In this document: piece by piece, positions 8,529 through 17,661 of the stretch | Layout of the letters: every line of letters begins with the position of its first letter | How positions within the stretch are numbered: position 1 is the stretch's first letter | DNA from: Cyanobium sp. WAJ14-Wanaka | GTDB lineage: Bacteria; Cyanobacteriota; Cyanobacteriia; PCC-6307; Cyanobiaceae | Assembly: GCF_024345375.1 (NCBI RefSeq) | Contig: NZ_JAGQAZ010000002.1 | Location: 310,001 to 374,000, forward strand | Direction: 5' to 3' | DNA: 64,000 nt | Position numbers and translations under genes: made by a program | Notes under the pieces: generated by a model | What the model was told of the DNA's origin: nothing | The model's input: the letters and a program-made list of their open reading frames with translations, nothing else | Database searches by the model: none

Positions 8529-8774
8529 ATGGCCCCCGAGTCGGTCTCCTTTCGGATCACCCGCAATGCGGAGGATTTGGCTGAAACCATCCATGCCCTC
8601 TCCCATCGCCTCGTCAAACTCGAGCAGCGTTTGGCTGCCCTGGAAATCCAGCTAGATCACCGCAACCAGGAGGAGCCCCCCGATCTGGCCAGCCTCGACA
8701 ATGTGGAGCGCCTGCTCAACGATTGCCGCAATCTGCTGGAGATCGCCCCCCAGCAGCTGGCTGAGGCCGCCTAA
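8529..8774 (+). CDS. Small coiled-coil protein, unknown function
   Basis: An 81-residue acidic, helical protein starting MAPESVSFRITRNAED. A heptad-like stretch at about 18-42 (ETIHALSHRLVKLEQRLAAL) predicts a coiled coil, and a second helix ends LLEIAPQQLAEAA. No membrane segment or cysteine is present. An earlier ATG at 8472 is possible but would add a hydrophobic, non-family-like N-terminus overlapping the promoter region of the divergent secreted-protein gene. Compact size and context suggest a picocyanobacterial core small protein. Function unknown. Confidence 0.75.
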   Translation: MAPESVSFRITRNAEDLAETIHALSHRLVKLEQRLAALEIQLDHRNQEEPPDLASLDNVERLLNDCRNLLEIAPQQLAEAA

Positions 8775-8833
8775 GAACTCCCGAAGCCCGCGCCGCTATT
8801 GGCAGCGGTGCCAGAATGGGGAGAAAGCCTGCC

Positions 8834-9070
8834 ATGGCCTTTCCTCCTTCCCAGCACCGCCCCCAGCAACCCCAGGAGAGTGGCGTATCCGGTGCGAGCC
8901 ACCGCCCGGGCACTTTTCCGGTTGTTGCGCCCCTAGAGGGTGAGCACAAGCTTGAAAAATTGGAATTTGCCCTGGCGGTTGCCCTCACCCGGGGTGATCT
9001 GCAGCGCTCCCAACAACTGCGAACCCAAATTGCTGCCCTGGGAGGCAATCAGGAAGAACCGGGAACCTAG
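8834..9070 (+). CDS. Small protein with UVR-like helical hairpin, unknown function
   Basis: A 78-residue protein from the ATG at 8834, preceded by a purine-rich ribosome site (GGGGAGAAAG). Another in-frame start lies at 8816. The first 40 residues are Pro/Gln/Ser-rich and probably disordered. Residues about 43-70 (KLEKLEFALAVALTRGDLQRSQQLRTQI) form a helical hairpin that resembles the UVR motif of UvrB/UvrC and ClpC, but it is too short to be certain. The preceding coiled-coil gene ends 59 bases upstream on the same strand. Confidence 0.65.
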   Translation: MAFPPSQHRPQQPQESGVSGASHRPGTFPVVAPLEGEHKLEKLEFALAVALTRGDLQRSQQLRTQIAALGGNQEEPGT

Positions 9071-9282
9071 CCCTAACTTTCGATCCATTCCCCCAGCCTC
9101 CTTGGCCACGGGGAAAGATGTAGTTGGTTGTTTAGTATGATTATTCGATAGGAACTTTCCTGCCATTTTTGGTGGGAATGCTTCGAGATTCGTGCGTTGA
9201 TCATCAGCTTTACACGCCCTCTCATTTCGCGCGTAGTTTGACTGTTGCTTTGTTTCTCTTGTTTTTGTTTCGCTAGCCGTTA
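9071..9282 (+). other. 212-base intergenic region with a 9-bp hairpin
   Basis: No gene is seen. The sequence is more AT-rich than its surroundings. At 9157-9178 lies an inverted repeat, TTCCTGCCA-TTTT-TGGTGGGAA, giving a nine-pair stem with two G-U pairs if transcribed. It is not followed by a T run, so it is not a standard terminator. It may be part of the leader of the next gene. Confidence 0.5.
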
Positions 9283-9507
9283 ATGACTGCCGCCATCCTT
9301 CAGATTTCCAATCCACAGCCAGCCCAGGCGGGGCAGAGGCACAGCTTGAGCCTTTCGGCTCTGCGATTTGAAGAGCAGGCCAAGCAGGCTGCCGAGCAGG
9401 GTGAGATAACTGAATCAGCTAAGGCAATCTTGGCTGGCCTCGATTGCGAGCGGCGCATGGCAGCCTCTGGCCCCCAGATGCTCCAATTAATCAAGCCACG
9501 GGCTTGA
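9283..9507 (+). CDS. Small conserved picocyanobacterial protein, unknown function
   Basis: A 74-residue, mostly helical protein beginning MTAAILQISNPQPAQAGQ and ending LDCERRMAASGPQMLQLIKPR. The tail with LDCERR and GPQ.LQLIKPR matches small proteins I remember from Synechococcus genomes, none with a known role. There is no signal peptide or membrane helix. A single cysteine is at about residue 55. It is followed by the convergent tRNA-Gly gene 20 bases downstream. Confidence 0.7.
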   Translation: MTAAILQISNPQPAQAGQRHSLSLSALRFEEQAKQAAEQGEITESAKAILAGLDCERRMAASGPQMLQLIKPRA

Positions 9508-9526
9508 AGCGAGGCATTTTTAAACA

Positions 9527-9598
9527 AGCGGGTGACCGGACTCGAACCGGCGACGTTCAGCTTGGGAAGCTGACATTCTACCACTGAATTACACCCGC
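9527..9598 (-). tRNA. tRNA-Gly (anticodon CCC)
   Basis: A 72-nt cloverleaf on the minus strand. The acceptor stem is GCGGGTG/CACCCGC, the D arm ATTC-AGTGGTA-GAAT, and the anticodon stem TCAGC/GCTGA around loop TTCCCAA, which reads anticodon CCC. The T arm is GCCGG-TTCGAGT-CCGGT. The discriminator base is T and no CCA is encoded, as is usual in cyanobacteria. It decodes GGG glycine codons. Confidence 0.96.
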
Positions 9599-9610
9599 AT
9601 GCCCTCGATC

Positions 9611-10762
9611 CTAGCGGGCCAGCTCCGTGGCAGCTGCGGCCACCCCGGAGCCGATTGGCGTCTTGGCGAGGCCGAGGGCCTGCACTGTCGCTTCGATGGC
9701 GGCCACGGCGGTGAGCACATCGCGGTCGCAAACAAAGCCGAGGTGGCCAATCCTGAACACCTTGCCCTTGAGGTGGTCCTGACCACCGGCCAAAAGGATG
9801 TCGAAGCGCTCCTTGACCTGCTTGCGCAGACTTTCCGCATCGATTCCATCTGGAGCCACCGCCGTGATTGCGGGGCTGCCATGGCCTTCGGCGGCATAGA
9901 GGGCCATGCCAATGGCCTTCATGCCGGCCTGGGCTGCGCGGCGATGGCGCCCATGGCGGCTAAAAATTGCCTCCAGCCCCTCGTTCTGCATCATCTCGAG
10001 GGCTGTCTCGAGGGCGAAGTAGAGGTTGATCGGGGGAGTGAAGGGGTTGCTGTTGTCTGCCGCCGCTTTTTTGTACTTACCCAGATCCAAATAAAACTTG
10101 GGAAGGTCGGATTTGGCGTGGGCTGCCCAGGCCCGCTCGCCCATGGCCACAAAAGCCAAGCCCGGCGGCATCATGTAGCCCTTCTGGGAGCCGGAACCCA
10201 CCACGTCCAGGCCCCAGGCGTCCATAGGCACATTGCAGGCGCCCAGGCTGGTGACGCAGTCGGCAATGGTCAGGGCTGTGCCGTGGGCGCGCACATATTT
10301 GGCAATGGTTTCAAGGTCGTTGATCACCCCAGTGGAGGTTTCCGAGTGGGTGAGGATCACGGCCTTGATCGCCTTGGCGCCATCTGCTTCGAGGGCGGTT
10401 CGGAAGGCTTCCGGATCCAGCGGTTGGCCCCACTCAGCCTTAATCACCTGCACGTCAAGGCCATAGGCCTTGGCAACTTTTACCCAGCGCTCCCCAAATT
10501 TGCCGTTGTCGCCGCAGAGCACCCTGTCACCCTTGCTGAGCACGTTGATGATTCCGGCTTCCATGGCAGCGGTGCCACTGCCCGCCAGCACCAAAACCGA
10601 TTCCTTGGTTTGGTGCAGCCATTGGAGCTGCTCCGTGGTGCGCTTGACGATTTTTTGGAAATCGGCGCTGCGGTGACCAATCGGATGGCGGCCCATGGCC
10701 ATCAGCACGCTTTCCGGCACCGGGGTGGGGCCAGGGATCATCAGGGTGAGCTTGTCCTGCAT
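9611..10762 (-). CDS. Class V aminotransferase (alanine/serine-glyoxylate type)
   Basis: PLP-dependent aminotransferase of fold type I, class V, 383 residues from the ATG at 10762 (MQDKLTLMIPGPTPVPE). A longer frame to 10813 lacks family character. The start motif PGPTPVP and IGHRSADF are diagnostic of the alanine-glyoxylate / serine-glyoxylate group. GSGTAAMEAGI binds the PLP phosphate, DCVTSLGA carries the ring-contacting aspartate, and the Schiff-base lysine is in GSQKGYMMPPG. In cyanobacteria such enzymes act in photorespiratory glyoxylate removal. Some close relatives are labelled soluble hydrogenase small subunit, a misnomer. It diverges from cbiD. Confidence 0.93.
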   Translation of the reverse strand: MQDKLTLMIPGPTPVPESVLMAMGRHPIGHRSADFQKIVKRTTEQLQWLHQTKESVLVLAGSGTAAMEAGIINVLSKGDRVLCGDNGKFGERWVKVAKAYGLDVQVIKAEWGQPLDPEAFRTALEADGAKAIKAVILTHSETSTGVINDLETIAKYVRAHGTALTIADCVTSLGACNVPMDAWGLDVVGSGSQKGYMMPPGLAFVAMGERAWAAHAKSDLPKFYLDLGKYKKAAADNSNPFTPPINLYFALETALEMMQNEGLEAIFSRHGRHRRAAQAGMKAIGMALYAAEGHGSPAITAVAPDGIDAESLRKQVKERFDILLAGGQDHLKGKVFRIGHLGFVCDRDVLTAVAAIEATVQALGLAKTPIGSGVAAAATELAR

Positions 10763-10841
10763 GAAAATTAGGGGGCGCTCAAAGCACGCCAAGGGCTGGT
10801 TATCGACCACCATAAAAAACGACCCTGATTGGTCCGTCTTG

Positions 10842-12002
10842 GTGCCACCTTCACCCCCCGGCTACACCCTGCCCGTCTGGGTGGCAGCGGCTGCCCGGGC
10901 GGCGATGTTGGCCCTTAGGGGAGAGCCCTTCCTGGCTAGCCAGCCATTGCTGCTCGATCCCCTGGCTAAACAGCAGCAGCTGGCCGAGGTGCCGGTGGTT
11001 GCGGCGGCTCCCCTTGGTGAAGGCCGGGCCCTGGCGGTGGCCCGCTGTGAGCCCGGCGATGGGCTCGACCTCACCCGCGGGCTGGTGATCTGGGTGGAGG
11101 TGCGTTGGATGCCTGAGCTGACGCCCAGCGAGGGCTGGTTGCAGCTGGAGGCTGGTGAAGGGGTGGGGGTGCACTCCCAAACCGGTGAGATTTGTCTTTC
11201 TGCTTTTGCCCGTGAACTTTTGGAGGTAAACCTGGGCCCCCTGGTGGAGCCAGGCCAGGCCCTGGCGGTGCGGGTGGTTTTCCCCTCCGGTCGGGCCCTG
11301 GCGGAGCGCACCAGCAACGCCGCCTTTGGGGTGGTGGAGGGGCTGGCCCTGATAGGCACCCAGGCGGAGGTGCAGCAAAGCGCCACCCCCGACCAGTTGG
11401 AGCGGGTGCTCCTGGAGCTGCGCCAGCGGGCGGCCAGGCCAGGATTTGGCGGGGATCTGGTGGTGGTGATCGGCGAAAACGGCCTCGATCTCGCCCCCCA
11501 GCTGGGCCTGGCCCCAGAGCTGCTGCTAAAGGCAGGCAACTGGCTGGGCCCTGTGTTGGTGGCCGCCGCTGAAGCTGGGGTAGCCCGCCTGCTGCTGTTT
11601 GGCTACCAGGGCAAGTTGATAAAGCTTGCGGGTGGCATTTTCCATACCCACCACCATCTGGCGGATGGGCGGGCCGAGGTGCTCACCTCCCTGGCTGCCC
11701 TGGAGGGTATGGCCGGTGATGCCCTCCAGGACCTATATCGGGCGGCCACGGTGGAGCAGGGCTTGGCGGAGTTGGCAACCAGTGATCCAGCTATGGCAGA
11801 GCGCCTGCGGCGGCGCCTGGCCAGGGCCGTGGAGGAGCGTTCCATGGCCTATCTGGCCCGCTACGGCCAGCTCCAGCTGGCGGTGGGGGCAGTGCTCTTT
11901 GATCGCTCTCGGACAATTTGCGGCCAGGGTCCTGTGGGTGAGCGCTTCTTTAGGGATTGGGGTGGCAGGGATTTGGGTGGAAAGGTTGGGGGCGACACCT
12001 AG
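10842..12002 (+). CDS. cbiD: Cobalt-precorrin-5B C(1)-methyltransferase
   Basis: SAM-dependent methylation at C1 of cobalt-precorrin-5B in anaerobic-type cobalamin (pseudo-B12) synthesis. From the GTG at 10842 it is 386 residues, beginning VPPSPPGYTLPVWVAAAARAA, the usual CbiD opening. A longer frame reaching 10695 overlaps the divergent aminotransferase and is not family-like. Typical motifs are CEPGDGLDLTRGL, GEICLSAFARELLEVNL, SGRALAERTSNAAFGVVEGLALIGTQ and the GIFHTHHHLADGR histidine cluster. Together with cobH further along the window it shows that the host makes a corrinoid cofactor. Confidence 0.93.
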   Translation: MPPSPPGYTLPVWVAAAARAAMLALRGEPFLASQPLLLDPLAKQQQLAEVPVVAAAPLGEGRALAVARCEPGDGLDLTRGLVIWVEVRWMPELTPSEGWLQLEAGEGVGVHSQTGEICLSAFARELLEVNLGPLVEPGQALAVRVVFPSGRALAERTSNAAFGVVEGLALIGTQAEVQQSATPDQLERVLLELRQRAARPGFGGDLVVVIGENGLDLAPQLGLAPELLLKAGNWLGPVLVAAAEAGVARLLLFGYQGKLIKLAGGIFHTHHHLADGRAEVLTSLAALEGMAGDALQDLYRAATVEQGLAELATSDPAMAERLRRRLARAVEERSMAYLARYGQLQLAVGAVLFDRSRTICGQGPVGERFFRDWGGRDLGGKVGGDT

Positions 12003-12026
12003 GCTTGATCGAATGCTTCGGGCCAA

Positions 12027-13634
12027 GTGCCGCGGATGTCTTCAGTAGCTGTTTTCGATCAAACCTCCCAATCGTCCCGCTATCCGGCGATTGTGATATT
12101 GGATTTTGGTTCCCAATATTCCGAATTAATTGCTCGGCGGGTGCGGGAAACGGAGGTGTTCTCCCTGGTAATGGGTTACACCACCACCGCTGAAGAGTTG
12201 CGGACCATTGCGCCGAAGGGAATCATTCTCAGTGGCGGCCCAAATTCGGTTTATGAGCCTGATGCTCCGGTTTGCGATCCAGCCATTTGGGATCTGGGTA
12301 TTCCGGTGCTCGGGGTTTGCTACGGCATGCAGTTGATGGTGCAGCAGCTGGGCGGTTCGGTGGTGGCCGCAGGCCGCGCTGAATATGGCAAGGCACCTTT
12401 ATTTGTTGACGACCCGATTGATCTGCTCACCAATGTGGAGACCGGATCAACGATGTGGATGAGCCACGGCGATTCCGTCGAGCAGCTACCCCAAGATTTT
12501 GTGCGTCTTGCCCATACCGAAAACACACCTGAGGCGGTAGTAGCTAATCCTGGGCGCCGGCTATATGGGGTCCAGTTCCATCCTGAGGTGGTCCATTCCA
12601 TTGGCGGCATGGCGATGCTGCGCAACTTCGTGTACCACATCTGTGGTTGTGAGGCTGATTGGACCACCGCCGCATTCATCGAAGAAGCGGTGGCAGATGT
12701 GCAAGCCCAGGTGGGTGATAAACGGGTGCTGCTTGCCCTTTCAGGGGGTGTTGATTCCTCCACCCTTGCCTTCCTGCTGCATAGGGCGATTGGCGATCAG
12801 CTGACCTGCATGTTTATCGACCAGGGTTTTATGCGTAAGGGCGAGCCTGAGTTTTTGGTGGAGTTTTTTGATAAACGATTCCACATCAATGTGGAATACA
12901 TCAACGCCCGCGAGCGCTTCATCAACAAGCTCGCCGGCATTACCGATCCAGAGGAAAAACGAAAGTTGATCGGCACCGAATTTATTCGGGTGTTTGAGGA
13001 GGAGAGCAAGCGACTTGGGCCCTTTGATTACCTCGCCCAGGGCACCCTTTATCCGGATGTGATTGAGAGTGCCGGTACCGGCATTGACCCCAAAACCGGT
13101 GAGCGGGTTGCCGTCAAAATTAAGAGCCACCACAACGTTGGCGGCCTACCTAAGGATCTCCAATTTAAATTGGTGGAGCCACTGCGGCGCCTGTTCAAGG
13201 ATGAGGTGCGCAGGGTGGGCCGCAACCTGGGCCTGCCCCAGGAAATTGTCGGTCGCCATCCCTTCCCGGGCCCAGGCCTGGCAATTCGCATCTTGGGCGA
13301 AGTTACCGCCGAGAAGCTGAATATCCTGCGGGATGCGGATTTGATCGTGCGTGAGGAAGTGCGAGATGCCGGTCTTTACGACGAAATTTGGCAGGCCTTC
13401 GCCGTGCTCCTACCCGTGCGCAGCGTGGGCGTGATGGGTGACAAGCGCACCTATGCCTTCCCGGTGGTGGTGCGTTGCGTTTCCTCCGAAGACGGCATGA
13501 CCGCCGACTGGTCGCGCCTTCCCTACGACCTGCTCGAGACCATCTCGAACCGGATCGTCAATGAGGTGAAGGGGGTTAACCGGGTTGTGCTCGATATCAC
13601 CAGCAAGCCCCCAGGCACTATTGAGTGGGAGTAG
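12027..13634 (+). CDS. guaA: GMP synthase (glutamine-hydrolysing)
   Basis: Converts XMP to GMP using glutamine and ATP. It is 535 residues. An N-terminal class I glutamine amidotransferase domain starts at [16 protein letters not shown] and holds the nucleophile C98 in GVCYGMQ and the QFHPEVVHS histidine-glutamate pair. The ATP-pyrophosphatase domain has the P-loop SGGVDSST near residue 239. The C-terminal dimerisation domain ends with [10 protein letters not shown], the exact family signature. A second ATG three codons in (12036) may be the true start. Two unknown genes and mrdA follow on the same strand, with gaps of 46, 57 and 2 bases. Confidence 0.98.
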   Translation: MPRMSSVAVFDQTSQSSRYPAIVILDFGSQYSELIARRVRETEVFSLVMGYTTTAEELRTIAPKGIILSGGPNSVYEPDAPVCDPAIWDLGIPVLGVCYGMQLMVQQLGGSVVAAGRAEYGKAPLFVDDPIDLLTNVETGSTMWMSHGDSVEQLPQDFVRLAHTENTPEAVVANPGRRLYGVQFHPEVVHSIGGMAMLRNFVYHICGCEADWTTAAFIEEAVADVQAQVGDKRVLLALSGGVDSSTLAFLLHRAIGDQLTCMFIDQGFMRKGEPEFLVEFFDKRFHINVEYINARERFINKLAGITDPEEKRKLIGTEFIRVFEEESKRLGPFDYLAQGTLYPDVIESAGTGIDPKTGERVAVKIKSHHNVGGLPKDLQFKLVEPLRRLFKDEVRRVGRNLGLPQEIVGRHPFPGPGLAIRILGEVTAEKLNILRDADLIVREEVRDAGLYDEIWQAFAVLLPVRSVGVMGDKRTYAFPVVVRCVSSEDGMTADWSRLPYDLLETISNRIVNEVKGVNRVVLDITSKPPGTIEWE

Positions 13635-13680
13635 CTCCGGCTAGGCAAGTTCGATACCATCGGCTCCCAGGCCTCCTGTC

Positions 13681-14322
13681 GTGACTGCCGCCCCCGAGCC
13701 CACTAGCTCCCAGCCCAACGAACAGGAGCTGCAACGTCGGCTCCAGCAGGACAGTATTTTGCTGGGCGGCAAGGTTATTTACCTCAATCCTTTCCTGTAT
13801 TGGCGCCGCTTTGATGCCAATACCGACCGCTGGCTGCGGGAGCCCGGCCAACTCCAGGAAGACCAGATCATCAGTAACCGCAGCCGCTTCTATCCGGAGC
13901 TGGATTGGCAGTTGCTGGATGATCAGGAGGCGGCCGCCAAGGATGGGGCCGTTGAGATGTTTCTCAAAAGCCTCGAGCTGATCAGCACGTTTAATCCCGA
14001 GTTGAGCGCTGGCCACCTGCTCGAGGTTGAGCGCAAGATGGCGGTCACCAAGAAGCGGGCCTTCGAGCGCTGGGTGGTCAGATCACTGAAGAGGCGCGAA
14101 AGGGCGGAGGCAAAGATCCGGCGCCGCTTTGACCGCGAGCGCAACATGCGGGCCTGGCTGGAGTGGGGTGCTTTAGACGTGACCCGCCAAGCGGTCTTGC
14201 CCCTGGCTGGATTGCTGGCCGTGGCGGTGGCCGCAGGCTGGTGGTGGGGCAGTCAGCAGAATTGCCGCCAGGTGATTTTGGATCCAGGGGTGCAACCCGC
14301 CCTGCAACGGCCCGCGCCCTAG
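13681..14322 (+). CDS. Conserved cyanobacterial protein with C-terminal membrane helix, unknown function
   Basis: A 213-residue protein from a GTG start. Residues 10-60 hold LLGGKVIYLNPFLYWRRFDANTDRW, a conserved-looking block. The middle (about 110-165) is very basic and helical (KRRERAEAKIRRRFDRERNMRAW). A single membrane helix lies at about 175-193 (AVLPLAGLLAVAVAAGWWWG), with a short tail after it. This arrangement suggests a tail-anchored protein with a basic cytoplasmic domain, perhaps touching nucleic acid or lipid; that is inference. I know no function. It sits between guaA and mrdA. Confidence 0.8.
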   Translation: MTAAPEPTSSQPNEQELQRRLQQDSILLGGKVIYLNPFLYWRRFDANTDRWLREPGQLQEDQIISNRSRFYPELDWQLLDDQEAAAKDGAVEMFLKSLELISTFNPELSAGHLLEVERKMAVTKKRAFERWVVRSLKRRERAEAKIRRRFDRERNMRAWLEWGALDVTRQAVLPLAGLLAVAVAAGWWWGSQQNCRQVILDPGVQPALQRPAP

Positions 14323-14379
14323 GGCCCAGAACCATTCGTCAAGGGTCAGACTGCCTATCTCAGTGCCATCAACAGGTCC

Positions 14380-14736
14380 ATGGCCGTAGATCCCCTTGAC
14401 TCCCTGCGCCTGAAGTTGATGCAGGACGTGCTGCCGGTGGGGCTTGCCATGGCTGGTCGGGCCCGCAAGGGAGGAGCTAAGGATGTGGTGGCTGCCTTCC
14501 AAGGTGGTGATGGCAATCCCCTCGAGCAGTTGCGCCAGGAAGGTGAAGTAGCGGCATCCCAGGTACGTGAACAGCTCGATCGGCTAAGTCCGGGCCTGGG
14601 CAACCCGGTGATGAAGGTGAGCGTGCGGGATGTGCCGCCGGAGCAAGCCCCTGCCCCCCCTACCGAGCTGCAGGAGCGTCTGCAGCAGATCGGTGAGCGT
14701 CTGCAGCTCCTGGAGCAAAGGCTGGGGGCGCCCTAG
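14380..14736 (+). CDS. Conserved cyanobacterial protein, unknown function
   Basis: A 118-residue protein starting MAVDPLDSLRLKLMQDVLPVGLAMAGRARKGG. The N-terminal half looks amphipathic and helical, perhaps lying on a membrane. The C-terminal 30 residues (ELQERLQQIGERLQLLEQRLG) form a clear short coiled coil, so the protein is probably oligomeric. It ends 2 bases before the mrdA frame and so is likely co-transcribed with it, pointing to a possible link to cell-wall growth. No function is known to me. Confidence 0.8.
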   Translation: MAVDPLDSLRLKLMQDVLPVGLAMAGRARKGGAKDVVAAFQGGDGNPLEQLRQEGEVAASQVREQLDRLSPGLGNPVMKVSVRDVPPEQAPAPPTELQERLQQIGERLQLLEQRLGAP

Positions 14737-14738
14737 GC

Positions 14739-16502
14739 ATGCTGCCGGGGCAAGGTACGGTTCGCCGCAGCGGCATGGGTCAGCAGCCCGTTTTGCTGCT
14801 GGCCCTGGTGTTGCTTGCCAGTGGCGCGATGGTGGCGCGGCTTGCCTGGTTGCAATTGCTGCAGGGCCCTGCAAACAGGGCCCGTGCCGACGACAACCGG
14901 ATTCGGCTGATGCCCCGCAATCCGATTCGTGGCCGCATCCTCGATCGCCACGGTCAGGTGCTGGCGACTAGCCGCCTTACCTACAACCTCTATCTCAAGC
15001 CCAACCAGCTGGAGCCTGGCCAATGGCCCCAGCTGCGGGATCGCTTGGCGGTGATCCTGGCCATTCCGGCCGCAACCCTGGAGCAGCAGCGCCGCGATGG
15101 GGCCAATCCGGAGGGTTTTCGCATTGCCCTGGCGATGGAGCTCAAGCCCGAGCAGGTGTTGAGGTTTAGGGAGCAGGCCGATGCCCTCCGGGGGGCCGAG
15201 GTGGATGTGGACGTGCTTCGCAGCTATCCCAATGGGCGACTGGGGGCCCACGTGTTGGGCTATACCAGCGGCATCACCGAGGCGGAATATCAGGAGCTGG
15301 AGGGCAAGGGTTACCGCCTTCGCGATCGAATTGGCCGCAGCGGGGTTGAGCGTGCCTATGAGTCGATCTTGAGGGGCCAGTGGGGCGGCCAGCAGGTGGA
15401 GGTGGATGCGGCCGGCCAGGTGCAGCAAATCCTTGGCGATAAACCGGCCAAACAGGGCCAGGATCTGCGCCTAAGCCTTGATTTACCCCTGCAACGGGCG
15501 GCCGAGCGAGCCCTCGATGGCGTGCGCAAGGGGGCAATTGTGGCGATGGACCCCCAAACCGGAGCGATTCGGGCCATTGCCAGTCGACCAACCTTTGATC
15601 CCAATGTCTTCGCCGATGGCCCCAGCACCAGCCAGTGGGCCCGGTTAAACGGAGTAGATGCACCCCTCTTGAATCGAGCTTTTCAGGGTTTCCCTCCAGC
15701 CAGCACCTTCAAGTTGGTGACCACCATTGCAGCCTTGGAGTCGGGCAAGTTCACGGCGGATTCCAAGCTGATGACCATGCATTCCTTTTGCTACGCAGGG
15801 CTCTGCTACGGCGACCATGGGGCTTTGGGGGTGATTGGCTTTCCCCTGGCCTTGGCGGCCAGCAGCAATACCTTTTTTTATCAAGTGGGCTTGAAGGTGG
15901 GCCCGACTGCCCTGTTCGAGGCGGCGAGGCGCCTGGGCTATGGCAGTGCCACGGGTTTGGAATTGCACGACGAGGAAACGCCGGGCCTTTTGGGAGATCC
16001 CGCCTGGAAAAAGAAGGCCCTGGGTGAACCCTGGACGCCGGTCGACACGATCACCTCGGCGATTGGCCAGGGGGCCCTGCAGGTGACGCCTATTCAGATG
16101 GCCCGGCTCTATGCAGCAGTGGCCAATGGCGGCTGGCTGGTGACTCCGCACCTGGTGGAGCGTCCAACCCAGCGCCGCTGGCTGGGCCTCAAACCGGTCA
16201 CCCTGCAGGTGTTGCACCAGGGCCTGCGCCAGGTGGTGACCATCGGTACCGGCAAGGTGCTCAACGATCCCAACCTGCCGCCGGTGGCTGGTAAAACCGG
16301 TACTGGAGAGGATCCGCCCCGCCCCGACCATGCTTGGTTTGGGGGCTACGCCCCCGCCAACAGCAAGCCCACCTTGGTGATCGTCGCCTTTGGTGAAAAT
16401 TCCGGCGGCTATGGCGGCACCGTTGCCGCACCGATGGTGCGCGCCCTGATGACCACCTGGTTTAGGGGATACAAGGCCCCGACCAAGCCAATCCAGACTT
16501 AG
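14739..16502 (+). CDS. mrdA: Penicillin-binding protein 2 (peptidoglycan transpeptidase)
   Basis: Class B penicillin-binding protein that cross-links peptidoglycan during lateral wall growth. It is 587 residues: a short cytoplasmic tail, one membrane helix (about 17-37), a dimerisation domain from about 50 (NPIRGRILDRHGQVLATS), and the transpeptidase domain. The three active-site motifs are intact: S322-T-F-K in PASTFK, S375-S-N and K519-T-G-T. An alternative start at 14775 would also give a good protein. The last four bases overlap the end of the convergent sqdX. No rodA neighbour is visible. Confidence 0.95.
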   Translation: MLPGQGTVRRSGMGQQPVLLLALVLLASGAMVARLAWLQLLQGPANRARADDNRIRLMPRNPIRGRILDRHGQVLATSRLTYNLYLKPNQLEPGQWPQLRDRLAVILAIPAATLEQQRRDGANPEGFRIALAMELKPEQVLRFREQADALRGAEVDVDVLRSYPNGRLGAHVLGYTSGITEAEYQELEGKGYRLRDRIGRSGVERAYESILRGQWGGQQVEVDAAGQVQQILGDKPAKQGQDLRLSLDLPLQRAAERALDGVRKGAIVAMDPQTGAIRAIASRPTFDPNVFADGPSTSQWARLNGVDAPLLNRAFQGFPPASTFKLVTTIAALESGKFTADSKLMTMHSFCYAGLCYGDHGALGVIGFPLALAASSNTFFYQVGLKVGPTALFEAARRLGYGSATGLELHDEETPGLLGDPAWKKKALGEPWTPVDTITSAIGQGALQVTPIQMARLYAAVANGGWLVTPHLVERPTQRRWLGLKPVTLQVLHQGLRQVVTIGTGKVLNDPNLPPVAGKTGTGEDPPRPDHAWFGGYAPANSKPTLVIVAFGENSGGYGGTVAAPMVRALMTTWFRGYKAPTKPIQT

Positions 16503-17647
16503 GCAACCAACTGCAGTTCTGGCTTGGCAAGCAAATTGCGGTAGTAGCTCCGCAGCTGATCGGTGGCGCCAGCCCAGCCCCAGCGCTCGGCTTCTTCGCG
16601 GGCGTTGAGGCGCAGGGTTTGGTGTTGGGCCGGATCCCCCAGCAGGCGACTGACGGCGGCAATAAGGCTGGCAGCGCCGCCATCACTGCCCTCGGGGTCA
16701 TAGAGACAGCCGTTCATTCCATCGGTGACGATGTCCGGGATGCCCCCCCGGTTGGCTCCCACCACGGGGCAGCCGGCAGCCATCGCTTCCAGCAGCACCA
16801 GGCCGAGGGTTTCGGTGCTGGAGGGGAATAGGAAGGCGTCGCCACTGGCATAGGCGGAGGCCAGCTCTTCGCCGCCCAGGTAACCTACGAAATTGGTGGC
16901 GGTGCCGGCAAAGATCTTTTCGAGCTGCTGGCGATAGGGGCCATCACCCACCAGGGCAAGCCGGGCATCGGGCAGGGCATCGAGCACCGGCTTGATCCGC
17001 TCGATTTGCTTTTCGGCCGATAGCCGGCCGATGTAGAGCAGCAGTCTGCCGGTGTCGCTGCGGCCTCCCAGCAGGCGCTCACGCATGGCATCGGAGCGCA
17101 GTGCCGGCCGGAACAACTCCGTATCCACGCCCCGCTGCCACAGGGCGGTGTGTTGGATGCCCTTGTCACTGAGCTCGCCCACCATGGCGGTGGAGGTGCA
17201 GAGATTGAGACTGGCCTGGTTGTGGGCGGCCTTGAGCAGCTCCCAGAGGAGCGGCTCCAGCATGCCCATGCCGTAGTGCTCCAGGTATTTGGGCAGGTGA
17301 GTGTGGTAACTCGCCACCAGGGGATAGCCCTTGGTCTTGGCCAGCCAGATACCGCCCAGGCCGAGCACGGCCGGATTCACCACATGGATTAGGTCGGGAT
17401 CAAAGCGATCGAGGGCTTCGGCCACGGCGGGCCGCGGCAGGGCAAGTTTTAGTTCTGGATAGAGGGGCAGGGGCATGGCGGGCACGCCCACCACCTGGGC
17501 CCCCAGGTAGTTGTCTGGAGCACCTTCGGGACAGAAGATCAGCACCTCATCGCCAGCCGCTACCAGGTGCGGCACCGTTTTGGTCAGGCGGGTGACGATG
17601 CCGTCGACCTTGGGCAGGAAGGTCTCAGTAAAAAAGGCGATCTTCAA
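16499..17647 (-). CDS. sqdX: Sulfoquinovosyltransferase SqdX (sulfolipid synthase)
   Basis: Transfers sulfoquinovose from UDP-sulfoquinovose to diacylglycerol to make SQDG, an anionic thylakoid lipid. It is a 382-residue GT-B, family 4 enzyme. The N-terminus MKIAFFTETFLPKVDGIVTRL and the block SYHTHLPKYLEHYG are characteristic of SqdX/SQD2. The C-terminal nucleotide-sugar site is FPSSTETLGLVLLEAMAAGCPVV, containing the E-x7-E motif. It begins 14 bases after the end of sqdB on the same strand, so the two form a sulfolipid operon. Confidence 0.96.
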   Translation of the reverse strand: MKIAFFTETFLPKVDGIVTRLTKTVPHLVAAGDEVLIFCPEGAPDNYLGAQVVGVPAMPLPLYPELKLALPRPAVAEALDRFDPDLIHVVNPAVLGLGGIWLAKTKGYPLVASYHTHLPKYLEHYGMGMLEPLLWELLKAAHNQASLNLCTSTAMVGELSDKGIQHTALWQRGVDTELFRPALRSDAMRERLLGGRSDTGRLLLYIGRLSAEKQIERIKPVLDALPDARLALVGDGPYRQQLEKIFAGTATNFVGYLGGEELASAYASGDAFLFPSSTETLGLVLLEAMAAGCPVVGANRGGIPDIVTDGMNGCLYDPEGSDGGAASLIAAVSRLLGDPAQHQTLRLNAREEAERWGWAGATDQLRSYYRNLLAKPELQLVA

Positions 17648-17661
17648 TGGATTCGCCTGAA

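Noticed and set aside
9071-9282. Riboswitch or tRNA-like RNA in the gap
   Set aside because: Only one simple hairpin is visible, with no known riboswitch core.
9599-10771. Long plus-strand open frame of 390 codons
   Set aside because: It is the antisense shadow of the class V aminotransferase gene, with no protein-family features.
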